The position numbers and the translations under genes were made by a program. From Pseudooceanicola onchidii (GTDB lineage: Bacteria; Pseudomonadota; Alphaproteobacteria; Rhodobacterales; Rhodobacteraceae): DNA of 64,000 bases. Every line of letters begins with the position of its first letter. Position 1 is the stretch's first letter. The stretch is from contig NZ_SPUW01000003.1 of NCBI RefSeq assembly GCF_004959925.1, positions 725,146 to 789,145 of the forward strand, written 5' to 3'. The notes beneath the pieces were generated by a model. The model saw only the letters and a list, made by a program, of their open reading frames with translations. It was not told where the DNA came from and made no database searches. Shown here piece by piece: positions 28,482-37,661 of this stretch.

Positions 28482-29593
28482 GAGAGACCGTGCATGTCGA
28501 TCTGGGTGACAGATCCTACGACATCCTGATTGGCGAGGGGCTGCTGGCCGAAGCGGGGGCGCATATCGCGCCGCTGCTGCCGCGCCCCCGGGTTGCGATC
28601 CTGACGGATGAGACCGTGGCGCAGGCGCAGTTGCCCGCGCTTCAGGCCGGGCTTGAGGCGGCGGGCATCGCCTCGGTCGCGCTGGCGCTGCCTGCGGGCG
28701 AGGCGACCAAGGGCTGGCCGCAGTTTTCGCGCGCGGTCGAATGGCTGCTTGAGCAAAAGATTGAACGTCGCGATGTCGTGGTCGCGCTTGGTGGCGGGGT
28801 GATCGGGGATCTGGCCGGATTTGCCGCCGCCGTGCTGCGCCGGGGCGTGCGTTTCGTGCAGGTGCCGACGACGCTTTTGGCGCAGGTCGACAGTTCGGTC
28901 GGCGGCAAGACGGGAATCAACGCGCCCCAGGGCAAGAACCTGATCGGCGCGTTCCACCAGCCCTCGCTTGTGCTGGCGGACACCGGGGCGCTGGAAACCC
29001 TGGCCAGGCGGGACTTTCTTGCCGGGTATGGCGAGGTCGTTAAATACGGACTTCTGGGCGATGCGGGGTTTTTCGACTGGCTTGAAGGCAATGCGCCCGC
29101 GATGGCGCAGGGGGACAGGACGGCGCGGATCGCGGCGGTCACCCGGTCGTGCCAGATGAAGGCCGACATCGTCGCGCGGGACGAAACCGAACAGGGCGAC
29201 CGGGCGCTTCTGAACCTGGGCCATACCTTCTGTCACGCGCTCGAGGCGGCGACGGGCTATTCCGACCGGCTGCTGCATGGCGAAGGGGTGGCGATCGGCT
29301 GTGCGCTGGCGTTCGAACTGTCGGCGCGGTTGGGGCTTTGCGCGCAGGAAGATCCGTCGCGGGTCCGGGCGCACCTGCGGGACATGGGCATGAAGGTCGA
29401 TCTGGCCGACATCCCCGGCGATCTGCCCACGGCCGAGACGCTTTATGACCTCATGGGACAGGACAAGAAGGTGGTCGACGGAGAGATCCGGTTCATCCTG
29501 GCGCGGGGTATCGGGGATGCCTTCGTGACCAAGGGGGCGCCGCGCGACATGGTTGTGCAAGTGCTGCAAGATCAACTCTCTGCCCGTCACTGA
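28478..29593 (+). CDS. aroB: 3-Dehydroquinate synthase
   Basis: A 371-aa zinc- and NAD-dependent enzyme that makes 3-dehydroquinate from DAHP. The NAD-binding GGGVIGDLAGF and the active-site TTLLAQVDSSVGGKTGIN are intact, and the zinc ligands are in GHTFCHALE and HGEGVAIG. It is coupled to aroK by a 4-bp overlap, the usual aroKB order. Confidence 0.96.
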   Translation: MRETVHVDLGDRSYDILIGEGLLAEAGAHIAPLLPRPRVAILTDETVAQAQLPALQAGLEAAGIASVALALPAGEATKGWPQFSRAVEWLLEQKIERRDVVVALGGGVIGDLAGFAAAVLRRGVRFVQVPTTLLAQVDSSVGGKTGINAPQGKNLIGAFHQPSLVLADTGALETLARRDFLAGYGEVVKYGLLGDAGFFDWLEGNAPAMAQGDRTARIAAVTRSCQMKADIVARDETEQGDRALLNLGHTFCHALEAATGYSDRLLHGEGVAIGCALAFELSARLGLCAQEDPSRVRAHLRDMGMKVDLADIPGDLPTAETLYDLMGQDKKVVDGEIRFILARGIGDAFVTKGAPRDMVVQVLQDQLSARH

Positions 29594-29648
29594 GGCTTGC
29601 CAGATCCGTTTCCGCAAGGGCAGACTGCGCGGGAACAGGGGGATCGGA

Positions 29649-30158
29649 ATGAGCCTGATTACGACCGACTGGGTCCGCATGATGGCCCGTTACAACAGCT
29701 GGCAGAACGCGGCGATGGCGCGTGGCATGGAAAGCCTGCCGGCCGCCGCGCTGACCGAGGACAGGGGCGCTTTCTTCGGGTCGATCCTGGCGACGGCGAA
29801 CCACCTTCTGTGGGGTGATCTGACCTGGCTCGCCCGGCTCGACGGCGGCGAAGGGCCGGGCTGTTCCGCGGCCGAGGGGCTGCGCCTGTGCCCGACCTAT
29901 GCCGCCTGGGCGGCCGAACGGCACCGGGTGGACGCCCGCCTGACGCTTTACGCGAAACGGCTGACGCGCGTGGACCTTGAAGGAAACCTGCAGTGGTATT
30001 CCGGGGCCGCCAAGGCCGAGTTGAGCAAGCCCATGGCGTTGATCCTGACGCATTTTTTCAATCACCAGACCCACCACCGCGGGCAGATCCACGCGATGCT
30101 GACGGCGGCGGGCGTGACCACGGAAGCGACCGATCTTTTCCTGATGCCTGATCTTTGA
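29649..30158 (+). CDS. DinB/YfiT-like four-helix metalloprotein
   Basis: A 169-aa protein of the DinB superfamily. Likely metal-binding histidines are in TANHLLWG (about residue 50) and FFNHQTHHRGQIH (about 140), the family's characteristic HxxxH end motif. Family members include thiol-dependent transferases that use bacillithiol, mycothiol or glutathione. The substrate is unknown. The ATG at 29,649 is 55 nt after aroB. Confidence 0.82.
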   Translation: MSLITTDWVRMMARYNSWQNAAMARGMESLPAAALTEDRGAFFGSILATANHLLWGDLTWLARLDGGEGPGCSAAEGLRLCPTYAAWAAERHRVDARLTLYAKRLTRVDLEGNLQWYSGAAKAELSKPMALILTHFFNHQTHHRGQIHAMLTAAGVTTEATDLFLMPDL

Positions 30159-30263
30159 ATGTCGTTTTAGATCAGATATTTGTGGTTCGGTTTTAAGGCG
30201 TCTTGTTAGGACGCGTGACCCGCTGATGCAGCTGCGCGCGGGCCCGGATGTTGTGTCCTAGTT

Positions 30264-30280
30264 GCGACATGCAATGTCGC
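30264..30280. promoter_or_regulatory. Candidate operator upstream of the BCCT gene
   Basis: GCGACATGCAATGTCGC is a perfect inverted repeat with 7-bp arms and a 3-bp centre. It lies in the 294-bp gap, 173 bp upstream of the BCCT start. No regulator can be named. The rest of the gap has two weak G+C-rich hairpins and no gene. Confidence 0.35.
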
Positions 30281-30452
30281 TTTATCGCCGTTTTTCGCCG
30301 CTCTCACCTGTGAAATCAGGGACTTTTGCCCTAGCATTCCCGGTGCGGTCGGCCCTGTTCCGGGGCCGTCCGCAAGGCCCTTTGACCCGGGCAGAGATCC
30401 GGGCTGGGCACCAAACATTCCGGGCATAGTCCCGGTGGAACTGGGGATATCA

Positions 30453-32099
30453 ATGTCAGACGAACAGGAAACCACCGCTCAGGGCATACCCGCGCCAGAG
30501 GGCGCGGCGGATGTCATCGAGACGGATTACGAAATAGGACAGGACAACATCGGTGGATCGGTCGGGCCCTTCGGCTTCGACATCCACAACCCGGTGTTCC
30601 TTGTCTCGGGCCTCGCCATCGTGGCCTTTGTCTTCTACACGCTGGCGCTGCCGGAACAGGCGGGGGCGGCGTTCTCGTGGATGTTCGGCGCCGTGACGAA
30701 GGGCTTTGACTGGTTCTTCCTTGGCGCGGCCAACATCTTTGTGCTGTTCTGCCTGCTGCTGATCGTGACACCCGTCGGATCGGTGCGGCTGGGCGGGGCG
30801 GATGCCACGCCGGATTACACCTACATCGGCTGGTTCGCGATGCTGTTCGCGGCCGGCATGGGCATCGGGCTGATGTTCTACGGCGTGTCCGAACCGATGA
30901 GCCACTTCTCCTCCTCCCTGGGCGGCGTCGCCTCGGAAGGCGGCGTGCGCACCGACTGGGCACCGCTTGGCGCGGCGGCTGGCGATGAGGCCGAGGCGAT
31001 CCGCCTGGGCATGGCGGCGACGATCTTCCACTGGGGTCTGCACCCCTGGGCGATTTATGCGGTCGTGGCGCTGGCGCTGGCCCTGTTCAGCTATAACAAG
31101 GGTCTGCCGCTGACGATCCGGTCGGCCTTCTACCCGATCCTCGGGGATCGCGTCTGGGGCTGGTGGGGTCACGTCATCGACACGCTGGCGGTCTTTGCCA
31201 CGCTCTTTGGCCTCGCGACGTCGCTTGGCTTCGGGGCGACGCAGGCCAACGCCGGTCTGAACGAGTTGTTCGGCGTGCCGGTCGGCCCCTCGACCGAGGT
31301 GATCCTGATTTCGGCCATCACCGCCATCGCCCTGATCTCGGTCCTGCGGGGCCTGGACGGTGGCGTGAAGGTGCTGTCGGAAATCAACATGGGGCTTGCC
31401 TTCCTGCTGCTGATCTTCGTGCTGATCGCCGGGCCGACGCTGGCCATCCTGACGGGCTTTGCCGATTACCTGGTGGCCTATGTCGAATACCTGCCGGCGC
31501 TGTCGAACCCCGTGGGGCGCGAGGACGTCAACTTCATGCAGGGCTGGACCTCGTTCTACTGGGCCTGGTGGATTTCCTGGTCACCGTTCGTGGGCATGTT
31601 CATCGCGCGCGTGTCGCGGGGCCGCACCGTGCGGGAATTCGTGATCTGCGTGCTGCTGATCCCGAGCCTCGTCTGCGTTCTGTGGATGTCGGTCTTCGGT
31701 GGCGTGGCGATCCAGCAGGTCGTGCAGGACGGCTACACCGCGGCGCAGGATGCACCGTTGGAGCTGAAGCTGTTCAAGATGCTGGACGAACTGCCGCTGG
31801 CTTCGATCACCTCGTTCATCGGGATCATCCTGGTCATCGTCTTCTTCGTGACCTCGTCGGATTCCGGGTCGCTGGTGATCGACACGATCACGGCAGGCGG
31901 CAAGGTCGATGCGCCGGTGCCGCAGCGGGTGTTCTGGTGCGTCTTCGAAGGCGCGGTGGCCATCGTGCTGCTGCTGTCGGCGGGCGGGCTTTCGTCGCTG
32001 CAATCCATGGTGATTTCGACGGGGCTGCCCTTCACGATCGTGCTGCTGCTGATGTGCTGGGCGATCTGGCGTGGGCTCATGTCCGAACGCCGCAGCTGA
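30453..32099 (+). CDS. BCCT-family transporter
   Basis: A 548-aa inner-membrane carrier with about twelve helices, which imports glycine betaine, choline, carnitine or DMSP using sodium or proton motive force. Family markers are the glycine-rich GMGIGLMFYGVSEPMSHF and the tryptophan-rich FYWAWWISWSPFVGMFIARVS. ATG 30,453 follows GGGGAT; a GTG six codons earlier is possible. The substrate is not fixed by sequence; marine Roseobacters often carry DMSP or betaine types. Confidence 0.93.
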   Translation: MSDEQETTAQGIPAPEGAADVIETDYEIGQDNIGGSVGPFGFDIHNPVFLVSGLAIVAFVFYTLALPEQAGAAFSWMFGAVTKGFDWFFLGAANIFVLFCLLLIVTPVGSVRLGGADATPDYTYIGWFAMLFAAGMGIGLMFYGVSEPMSHFSSSLGGVASEGGVRTDWAPLGAAAGDEAEAIRLGMAATIFHWGLHPWAIYAVVALALALFSYNKGLPLTIRSAFYPILGDRVWGWWGHVIDTLAVFATLFGLATSLGFGATQANAGLNELFGVPVGPSTEVILISAITAIALISVLRGLDGGVKVLSEINMGLAFLLLIFVLIAGPTLAILTGFADYLVAYVEYLPALSNPVGREDVNFMQGWTSFYWAWWISWSPFVGMFIARVSRGRTVREFVICVLLIPSLVCVLWMSVFGGVAIQQVVQDGYTAAQDAPLELKLFKMLDELPLASITSFIGIILVIVFFVTSSDSGSLVIDTITAGGKVDAPVPQRVFWCVFEGAVAIVLLLSAGGLSSLQSMVISTGLPFTIVLLLMCWAIWRGLMSERRS

Positions 32100-32104
32100 G
32101 GCAA

Positions 32105-32190
32105 ACCGGCGAAGGGGCTCTGCCCCTGCCGGGACCTTCGATCCCGGCACCCCGGAGTATTTCCGGCAAGATGAAGCGGGGGGCCAGGTG
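32105..32190. repeat. Copy of the dispersed intergenic repeat
   Basis: GGGGCTCTGCCCC is followed by GCCGGGACCTTCGATCCCGGC, an 8-bp-stem hairpin, and then ACCCCGGAGTATTTCCGGCA leading into GATGAAGC, the repeat unit shared with 9.4, 12.3 and 22.2 kb. It may also serve as a terminator for the BCCT gene, but no T run follows at once. Confidence 0.5.
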
Positions 32191-32252
32191 CCCCCTGTTT
32201 TTCGTTGATCCGGCCCGAGGCGGGCTACGTACCATGATAAAGAGGACGACGA

Positions 32253-33662
32253 ATGACCCCGACCATCCTGTGGTTCAGGCGCGATCTGCGGCTGACCGAC
32301 CATCCGGCGCTTGTTGCGGCGGCAAAGCGCGGCGCGGTGATTCCCGTCTTCATCCATGACGACAGCGTGGCCAACCTTGGCGCGGCCCCGAAGTGGCGGT
32401 TGGGGCAGGGGCTTGGGGCCTTTGCGGCGGCGCTTAAGGCGGCGGGATCGCGGCTGATCCTGCGGCGGGGTCCGGCGCGCGAGGTTCTGGAGGAGCTGGT
32501 GGCGGAGACGGGCGCGGGCGCGGTCTACTGGTCGCGGCTCTATGATCCAGAGGCGATCGAACGGGATACCCGGGTCAAGTCGGCGCTGCGCGAGGCGGAT
32601 ATCGAGGCCGAGAGCTTTGCCGGCCACCTGATCTTTGAACCCTGGGAGGTCGAGACGCAGCAGGGTGGCATGTACAAGGTCTATTCCCCCTACTGGCGGT
32701 CGGTGAAGGATCGTGAGGTTCCGGCGGTTCTGTCGGCGCCGGAGCTCCAGGCGCCAGAGAGCTGGCCCGACAGCGACGCGCTGGACGATTGGGCCATGGG
32801 GGCTGCGATGCGGCGGGGGGCGGCGATCGTGGCGGCGCATTGCGACCCCGGAGAGCAGAGCGCGCGGGCGCGGTTGTCGGCGTTTTCGGCGCACCGGATG
32901 GAGGACTACAAGGCACGGCGCGATTTCCCGGGCGAGGAGGCGACCTCGGGGATGTCCGAATACCTGACCTATGGAGAGATATCGCCCCGGCAGCTGTGGC
33001 ATTCCGCGCTGCGTGGCGAAGCCGATGGCAAGGCGGGGGCCGAGCATTTCCGCAAGGAGGTCGTCTGGCGCGAGTTCGCCTATCACCTGATGTACCACAC
33101 CCCCCGGATCGTCGAGGCCAACTGGCGCGAGGAGTGGGATGATTTCCCCTGGGACGAGGATGAGCGCAAGCGCGAGGTCAAGGCGTGGAAGCAGGGGCGG
33201 ACCGGGGTGGCCTTCGTCGATGCGGCGCTGCGCGAGATGTATGTGACCGGCCGCATGCACAACCGTGCGCGCATGGTCGTGGCGTCGTATCTGACCAAGC
33301 ATCTGATGGTGCATTGGCGCGTCGGGCAGGCGTGGTTCGAGGACTGCCTGACTGATTGGGATCCGGCGTCGAACGCCATGGGGTGGCAGTGGGTGGCGGG
33401 ATGTGGCCCGGATGCGGCGCCCTATTTCCGCGTATTCAACCCCGCGACGCAGCTTGAGAAGTTCGACCCCGAGGGCGTCTATCGCCGCCGCTGGATCGCC
33501 GAGGGCGACACCAGCCCGACCGAGACCGCGCTGAGCTATTTCGACGCCATCCCGGCAAGCTGGGGCATGTCGGCCAGCGACGACTACCCCGATCCGGTCG
33601 TTGCGCTGGACGTGGGCCGCGAGCGGGCGCTCGAGGCTTACGGGGCCCTGAAATCAGACTGA
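32253..33662 (+). CDS. phr: Deoxyribodipyrimidine photolyase
   Basis: A 469-aa light-driven flavoenzyme that splits cyclobutane pyrimidine dimers. The N-terminal alpha/beta antenna domain starts with TILWFRRDLRLTDHPAL. The C-terminal FAD domain holds GRMHNRARMVVASYLTKH, DWDPASNAMGWQWVAGCG, and PYFRVFNP, all class I CPD photolyase/cryptochrome signatures. The antenna chromophore is not evident from sequence. It is preceded by AAGAGGACGACGA. Confidence 0.95.
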   Translation: MTPTILWFRRDLRLTDHPALVAAAKRGAVIPVFIHDDSVANLGAAPKWRLGQGLGAFAAALKAAGSRLILRRGPAREVLEELVAETGAGAVYWSRLYDPEAIERDTRVKSALREADIEAESFAGHLIFEPWEVETQQGGMYKVYSPYWRSVKDREVPAVLSAPELQAPESWPDSDALDDWAMGAAMRRGAAIVAAHCDPGEQSARARLSAFSAHRMEDYKARRDFPGEEATSGMSEYLTYGEISPRQLWHSALRGEADGKAGAEHFRKEVVWREFAYHLMYHTPRIVEANWREEWDDFPWDEDERKREVKAWKQGRTGVAFVDAALREMYVTGRMHNRARMVVASYLTKHLMVHWRVGQAWFEDCLTDWDPASNAMGWQWVAGCGPDAAPYFRVFNPATQLEKFDPEGVYRRRWIAEGDTSPTETALSYFDAIPASWGMSASDDYPDPVVALDVGRERALEAYGALKSD

Positions 33663-33697
33663 ACGCCTGTCACATTCACGAATTCTTAACCAAAAGC

Positions 33698-33725
33698 TTG
33701 CCCGGACAGTGGATCGGGGTACACT
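33698..33725 (+). promoter_or_regulatory. Candidate sigma-70-type promoter of cfa
   Basis: TTGCCC (33,698-33,703) and TACACT (33,720-33,725) are separated by 16 bp and lie 27 bp ahead of the cfa start. It is a fair match to a housekeeping promoter in an otherwise A+T-richer gap. Confidence 0.35.
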
Positions 33726-33752
33726 TTTCCCAATAATCAGGGAGTTCCCGCG

Positions 33753-34961
33753 ATGATCCTGACCGAAACAACCGGCCAGAAAGACCTTCCCCGCTACTTC
33801 GCGCGGGTCTTTGACATGGCCTCGGACATGCCCGTGGGGCGGCTGGATTTCCATCTTCCCGACGGTCGCATCTTTCGGGCCGAGGGCGCGCGCCCCGGTC
33901 CCGTGGCCGAGCTGCACGTGCACAACCCCGAGATCTTCGCGCGGCTTGTCCGCGAGGGCGACCTTGGGTTTTGCGATGCCTACCTGGAAGAATGGTGGAC
34001 CAGCCCGGACCTGCAGGCCTTTCTCGACCTGTTGCATGCAGGCAATGACGAACTTTACGACGGGTTCCCGGGCATGGGCCTGGTGCGGGCCTATGAACGG
34101 CTGCGGCACTGGATGAATTCGAACACGCGGGCGCAGGCCAAGAAGAACATCTCGTACCACTACGACCTCGGCAACGATTTCTACGGGATGTGGCTGGACG
34201 ATACGATGACCTATTCCTCGGCTCTGTTCAGCACCGGGCAGGAGAGCCTTGAGGCGGCGCAGATCGCAAAATACAAAAGCATGGTCGACCAGATGGGCGT
34301 TCAGCCGGGCGATCATGTGCTTGAGATCGGCTGTGGCTGGGGCGGGTTTGCGGAATATGCGGCCAAGGAACGGGGGCTGAAGGTCACCGGATTGACCCTG
34401 TCGAAGGAACAGTTGAGCTATGCCCGGGACCGCATTGAAAAGGCGGGGCTTTCCGACATGGTAGATTTCAAGCTTCAGGACTATCGCGACGAAACCGGCA
34501 GCTATGACGGCATCGCCAGCATCGAGATGTTCGAGGCCGTGGGCGAGAAGTACTGGCCCGTCTATTTCGAAACCGTCCGCGACCGGCTGCGGCCGGGGCG
34601 GTCGGCAACCTTGCAGATCATCACCGTGCAGGACCGCAGGTGGGAAACCTATCGCCGGGGTGTCGATTTCATCCAGAAATACATCTTCCCGGGCGGCATG
34701 CTGCCCAGTCCCAAGGTTCTGCGCGCCGAGGTCGAGCGGGCGGGCATGCAGGTCGTCAAGTCCATCGAATTCGGGCCCAGCTATTCGCAGACGCTGCGCC
34801 GGTGGCACGAGACGTTCAACCAGAAGTGGGACGGGATCCAGAAGCTGGGATTCGATGACCGGTTCCGGCGGATGTGGAACTTTTACCTTACCTCTTGCGC
34901 GGCCGCGTTCGAGGGAGGTAATTGTGATGTCACACAAATAACCATAACACGCCCCGCCTGA
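33753..34961 (+). CDS. cfa: Cyclopropane-fatty-acyl-phospholipid synthase
   Basis: A 402-aa SAM-dependent methyltransferase that adds a methylene bridge to unsaturated fatty acids of membrane phospholipids. The SAM-binding motif VLEIGCGWGGFAEYAA is near residue 190, preceded by ISYHYDLGNDFYGMWLD and EWWTSPDL in the lipid-binding N-terminus, and followed by GLTLSKEQLSYA. The family of Mycolic acid/CFA synthases fits along the whole length. It is a single gene with its own promoter. Confidence 0.92.
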   Translation: MILTETTGQKDLPRYFARVFDMASDMPVGRLDFHLPDGRIFRAEGARPGPVAELHVHNPEIFARLVREGDLGFCDAYLEEWWTSPDLQAFLDLLHAGNDELYDGFPGMGLVRAYERLRHWMNSNTRAQAKKNISYHYDLGNDFYGMWLDDTMTYSSALFSTGQESLEAAQIAKYKSMVDQMGVQPGDHVLEIGCGWGGFAEYAAKERGLKVTGLTLSKEQLSYARDRIEKAGLSDMVDFKLQDYRDETGSYDGIASIEMFEAVGEKYWPVYFETVRDRLRPGRSATLQIITVQDRRWETYRRGVDFIQKYIFPGGMLPSPKVLRAEVERAGMQVVKSIEFGPSYSQTLRRWHETFNQKWDGIQKLGFDDRFRRMWNFYLTSCAAAFEGGNCDVTQITITRPA

Positions 34962-35009
34962 TCCGGCCCCGAGCAGCCTGGCCAGGCCCTCCGAACCAAA
35001 GAGGTCACA

Positions 35010-35465
35010 ATGCCAACGGCTGCGCGGATCATCTCTGCCCTGTGCATCGCTTTTATCGCTTGGGTTGTAAGCGGTCTGATCAAACAACTCATGCCTGACG
35101 AGCCCGACTTCGGTGTCTTCGTGCCGCTGTGTGTCGTGGTCGGCGCGCTCTGCGGCTGGAAGATCCTGGGTCTCAGGGCGGATCGCGGAAGGCTGGGCTA
35201 TGCCAATGCGATCGGCGTGGGGTTGTCGGCCATGGCAATGACGGTGTTCTGGGTTCTGCTGATCGTGTCGGCTTGGGAAAGCTTTGAGATCGCGATGCAC
35301 CGGACCTTCCATGACCCGATGCGGGTGATCTATGGCCTGTATCCGATCGTGACGGAACATCTGCAGACGATGTCCGACACCGACGTGATCGTCTGGCTGG
35401 TCTTCGGCGGCGCGATCACCGGCATCATCGCGCATATGGCAGGGTCGAAATGGCCGGGCCGGTAA
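35010..35465 (+). CDS. trgA: TrgA-family membrane protein
   Basis: A 151-aa inner-membrane protein with four hydrophobic segments, matching the TrgA family first described from the tellurite-resistance locus of Rhodobacter sphaeroides. The gene order here, trgA-trgB-cysK, is that of the original locus. Molecular role unknown. It overlaps trgB by 16 bp, so the two are translated together. Confidence 0.82.
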   Translation: MPTAARIISALCIAFIAWVVSGLIKQLMPDEPDFGVFVPLCVVVGALCGWKILGLRADRGRLGYANAIGVGLSAMAMTVFWVLLIVSAWESFEIAMHRTFHDPMRVIYGLYPIVTEHLQTMSDTDVIVWLVFGGAITGIIAHMAGSKWPGR

Positions 35466-36574
35466 GGGTCTTCCTGTTCGGAACGCTGCGCCATCCTCCG
35501 CTGCTTGAGGCGGTGGCGGGGCAGGCGGTGCCGACGCGTCCCGCGCAGTTGCCAGGGTGGCAGGTGCATGGTGTCGCGGGGCAGGTCTTTCCCATCCTGA
35601 TCGAAGAACCCGGACAGGTCGCCCAGGGCGAAGTGGTTGAGGTGACGCCCGAAGTGCTGGACCGGTTGGTCCATTACGAGGATGCCTTCGGTTATGTCCT
35701 GCGGGATGTCACCGTGCATATCGACGGGGCGGACCATCCCGCCAAACTGTTCGTGCCCGAGGTGCAGGACTGGTCGCCCGCGGGGGAATGGTCGCTGGAC
35801 ACCTGGGTCGAAAAGGCGTCGGCCCGGGCGATTTTTGGCGCGGCCGAGATCATGGGCTACATGGGGCGTTTCGCCGGACCTGCGTTGCAGTTCCGACGCG
35901 GCCAGGTCGAGGCGCGGGCACATGGCCGGGTCGATGCGGGGCAGATGTCTGCGCCGAAGGTCGGCTGGGATCAGACCGGGGATCAGGTCGTGGTCAACCA
36001 GCGGGCTGCGGATCATGCGGGGTATTTCGTGACCGAGACGGTCAACCTGCGGCATCCGACGTTTTCTGGCGGCATGTCCGACGCCATCACCCGCGAGGTC
36101 TTCCTGTCGGCCGATGCGGCCATCGTGCTGCCCTATGACCCGGTGCGCGACCGGATCCTGCTGGTCGAACAGTTCCGCATGGGGCCCTGGGCGCGGGGCG
36201 CGCGCTATCCCTGGATGCTGGAGCCCGTCGCAGGACGGATCGATCCGGGCGAAAGTGCCGAGGACTGCATGCGCCGCGAGGCCGAGGAAGAGGCCGGGAT
36301 CACGCTTGGTCGCCTGATCAAGATCGGGTCGGGCTATCCGACACCGGGCTATTCGACCGAATATTTCCACATTTACTGCGGCTTGTGTGATCTACCCGAC
36401 GGGTCCGAAGGGCGCCATGGCGTGGCCACGGAGCACGAGGACATCCGGACCCATGTTCTGACCTGGGCGCAGGCCGAGGACCTTCTGTCCAGAGGAGAGG
36501 CGAACAACATTCCGCTTGTTCTTGCCCTGACCTGGCTTTCGCGCGAACGTCCTCATCTGCGCGCCTCGGGTTGA
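35450..36574 (+). CDS. trgB: TrgB-like gamma-glutamylcyclotransferase-fold/Nudix fusion protein
   Basis: A 374-aa two-domain protein. Residues 1-180 resemble the gamma-glutamylcyclotransferase-like fold (VRVFLFGTLRHPPLL is the YGxL-type loop). Residues 190-370 form an ADP-ribose-pyrophosphatase-type Nudix hydrolase with the box G-x5-E-x7-REAEEEAG: GRIDPGESAEDCMRREAEEE. It would hydrolyse a nucleoside-diphosphate-linked substrate. It is in the TrgB family of the tellurite-resistance locus and is coupled to trgA. Confidence 0.85.
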   Translation: MAGPVRVFLFGTLRHPPLLEAVAGQAVPTRPAQLPGWQVHGVAGQVFPILIEEPGQVAQGEVVEVTPEVLDRLVHYEDAFGYVLRDVTVHIDGADHPAKLFVPEVQDWSPAGEWSLDTWVEKASARAIFGAAEIMGYMGRFAGPALQFRRGQVEARAHGRVDAGQMSAPKVGWDQTGDQVVVNQRAADHAGYFVTETVNLRHPTFSGGMSDAITREVFLSADAAIVLPYDPVRDRILLVEQFRMGPWARGARYPWMLEPVAGRIDPGESAEDCMRREAEEEAGITLGRLIKIGSGYPTPGYSTEYFHIYCGLCDLPDGSEGRHGVATEHEDIRTHVLTWAQAEDLLSRGEANNIPLVLALTWLSRERPHLRASG

Positions 36575-36629
36575 GTTGCCTTCGGGCTAAGTCTATGTGT
36601 TTTTGCATATGATCTGGAAAGGACAGTCC

Positions 36630-37661
36630 ATGCAATTCGCCGAGGATCTGGCTCATGCCGTCGGGAACACGCCGCTGATCAAGCTGCGTCGCGTCAGCGA
36701 GGAAACGGGCTGTACCATTCTGGGCAAGGCGGAGTTCCTGAACCCCGGCCAGTCCGTCAAGGACCGCGCCGCGCTGTGGATCATCAAGGACGCCATCGCC
36801 AAGGGTCAGCTGGAACCGGGCGGCACCATCGTCGAAGGCACCGCCGGGAACACCGGGATCGGGCTGGCGCTGGTCGGGGCCTCCATGGGGTTCAAGACCG
36901 TGATCGTGATTCCGGAAACGCAGAGCCAGGAAAAGAAGGACATGATCCGCTTGGCCGGGGCGCAGTTGGTGCAGGTTCCGGCCGTGCCCTACAAGAACCC
37001 CAACAACTATGTCCGCTATTCCGAACGGCTGGCGGCCGAACTGGCCAAGACCGAACCGCACGGCGCCGTATGGGCCAACCAGTTCGACAATACCGCGAAC
37101 CGGCAGGCCCACATCGACGGCACCGGTCCCGAGATCTGGGATCAGACCGGCGGCAAGGTCGACGGCTTTGTCGCCTCGGTCGGGTCTGGTGGGACGCTGG
37201 CCGGCGTCGGCATGGCGCTTCAGCCGAAGGGCGTGAAGGTCGGGCTGGCCGATCCCATGGGGTCGGGGGTCTATTCGCTGTACCGCGACGGCGAGGCCAA
37301 GCCGGAAGGCGGGTCGATCACCGAAGGCATCGGGCAGGGGCGGATCACCGCCAACCTCGAAGGCTTCCGGCCCGACATGATGTACCAGGTGCCGGACGAA
37401 GAGGCGCTGCCTTACGTCTTCGACCTGCTGTCGGACGAAGGACTTTGCGTCGGTGGATCTTCTGGCATCAACATCGCAGGCGCGGTGCGGATGGCGAAAG
37501 AGATGGGGCCGGGCCACACGATCGTGACGATCCTGTGCGATTATGGCACGCGCTATCAGTCCAAGCTGTTCAATCCGTCGTTCCTGCGCGAAAAGAACCT
37601 TCCGGTGCCGGGCTGGCTGACCCAGTCGCCAAAGTCGATCCCCGGCGTCTTTTCCGAATGA
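36630..37661 (+). CDS. cysK: Cysteine synthase A
   Basis: A 343-aa PLP enzyme that forms cysteine from O-acetylserine and sulfide. The PLP lysine is in NPGQSVKDRAALWI, with GTAGNTGIGLAL and GSGGTLAGVG binding the cofactor phosphate. The start at 36,630 follows GGAAAGGAC; an upstream in-frame ATG at 36,597 would add a non-conserved extension. It overlaps the MscS gene by 4 bp. Cysteine or sulfide metabolism has been tied to tellurite resistance in related bacteria. Confidence 0.94.
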   Translation: MQFAEDLAHAVGNTPLIKLRRVSEETGCTILGKAEFLNPGQSVKDRAALWIIKDAIAKGQLEPGGTIVEGTAGNTGIGLALVGASMGFKTVIVIPETQSQEKKDMIRLAGAQLVQVPAVPYKNPNNYVRYSERLAAELAKTEPHGAVWANQFDNTANRQAHIDGTGPEIWDQTGGKVDGFVASVGSGGTLAGVGMALQPKGVKVGLADPMGSGVYSLYRDGEAKPEGGSITEGIGQGRITANLEGFRPDMMYQVPDEEALPYVFDLLSDEGLCVGGSSGINIAGAVRMAKEMGPGHTIVTILCDYGTRYQSKLFNPSFLREKNLPVPGWLTQSPKSIPGVFSE

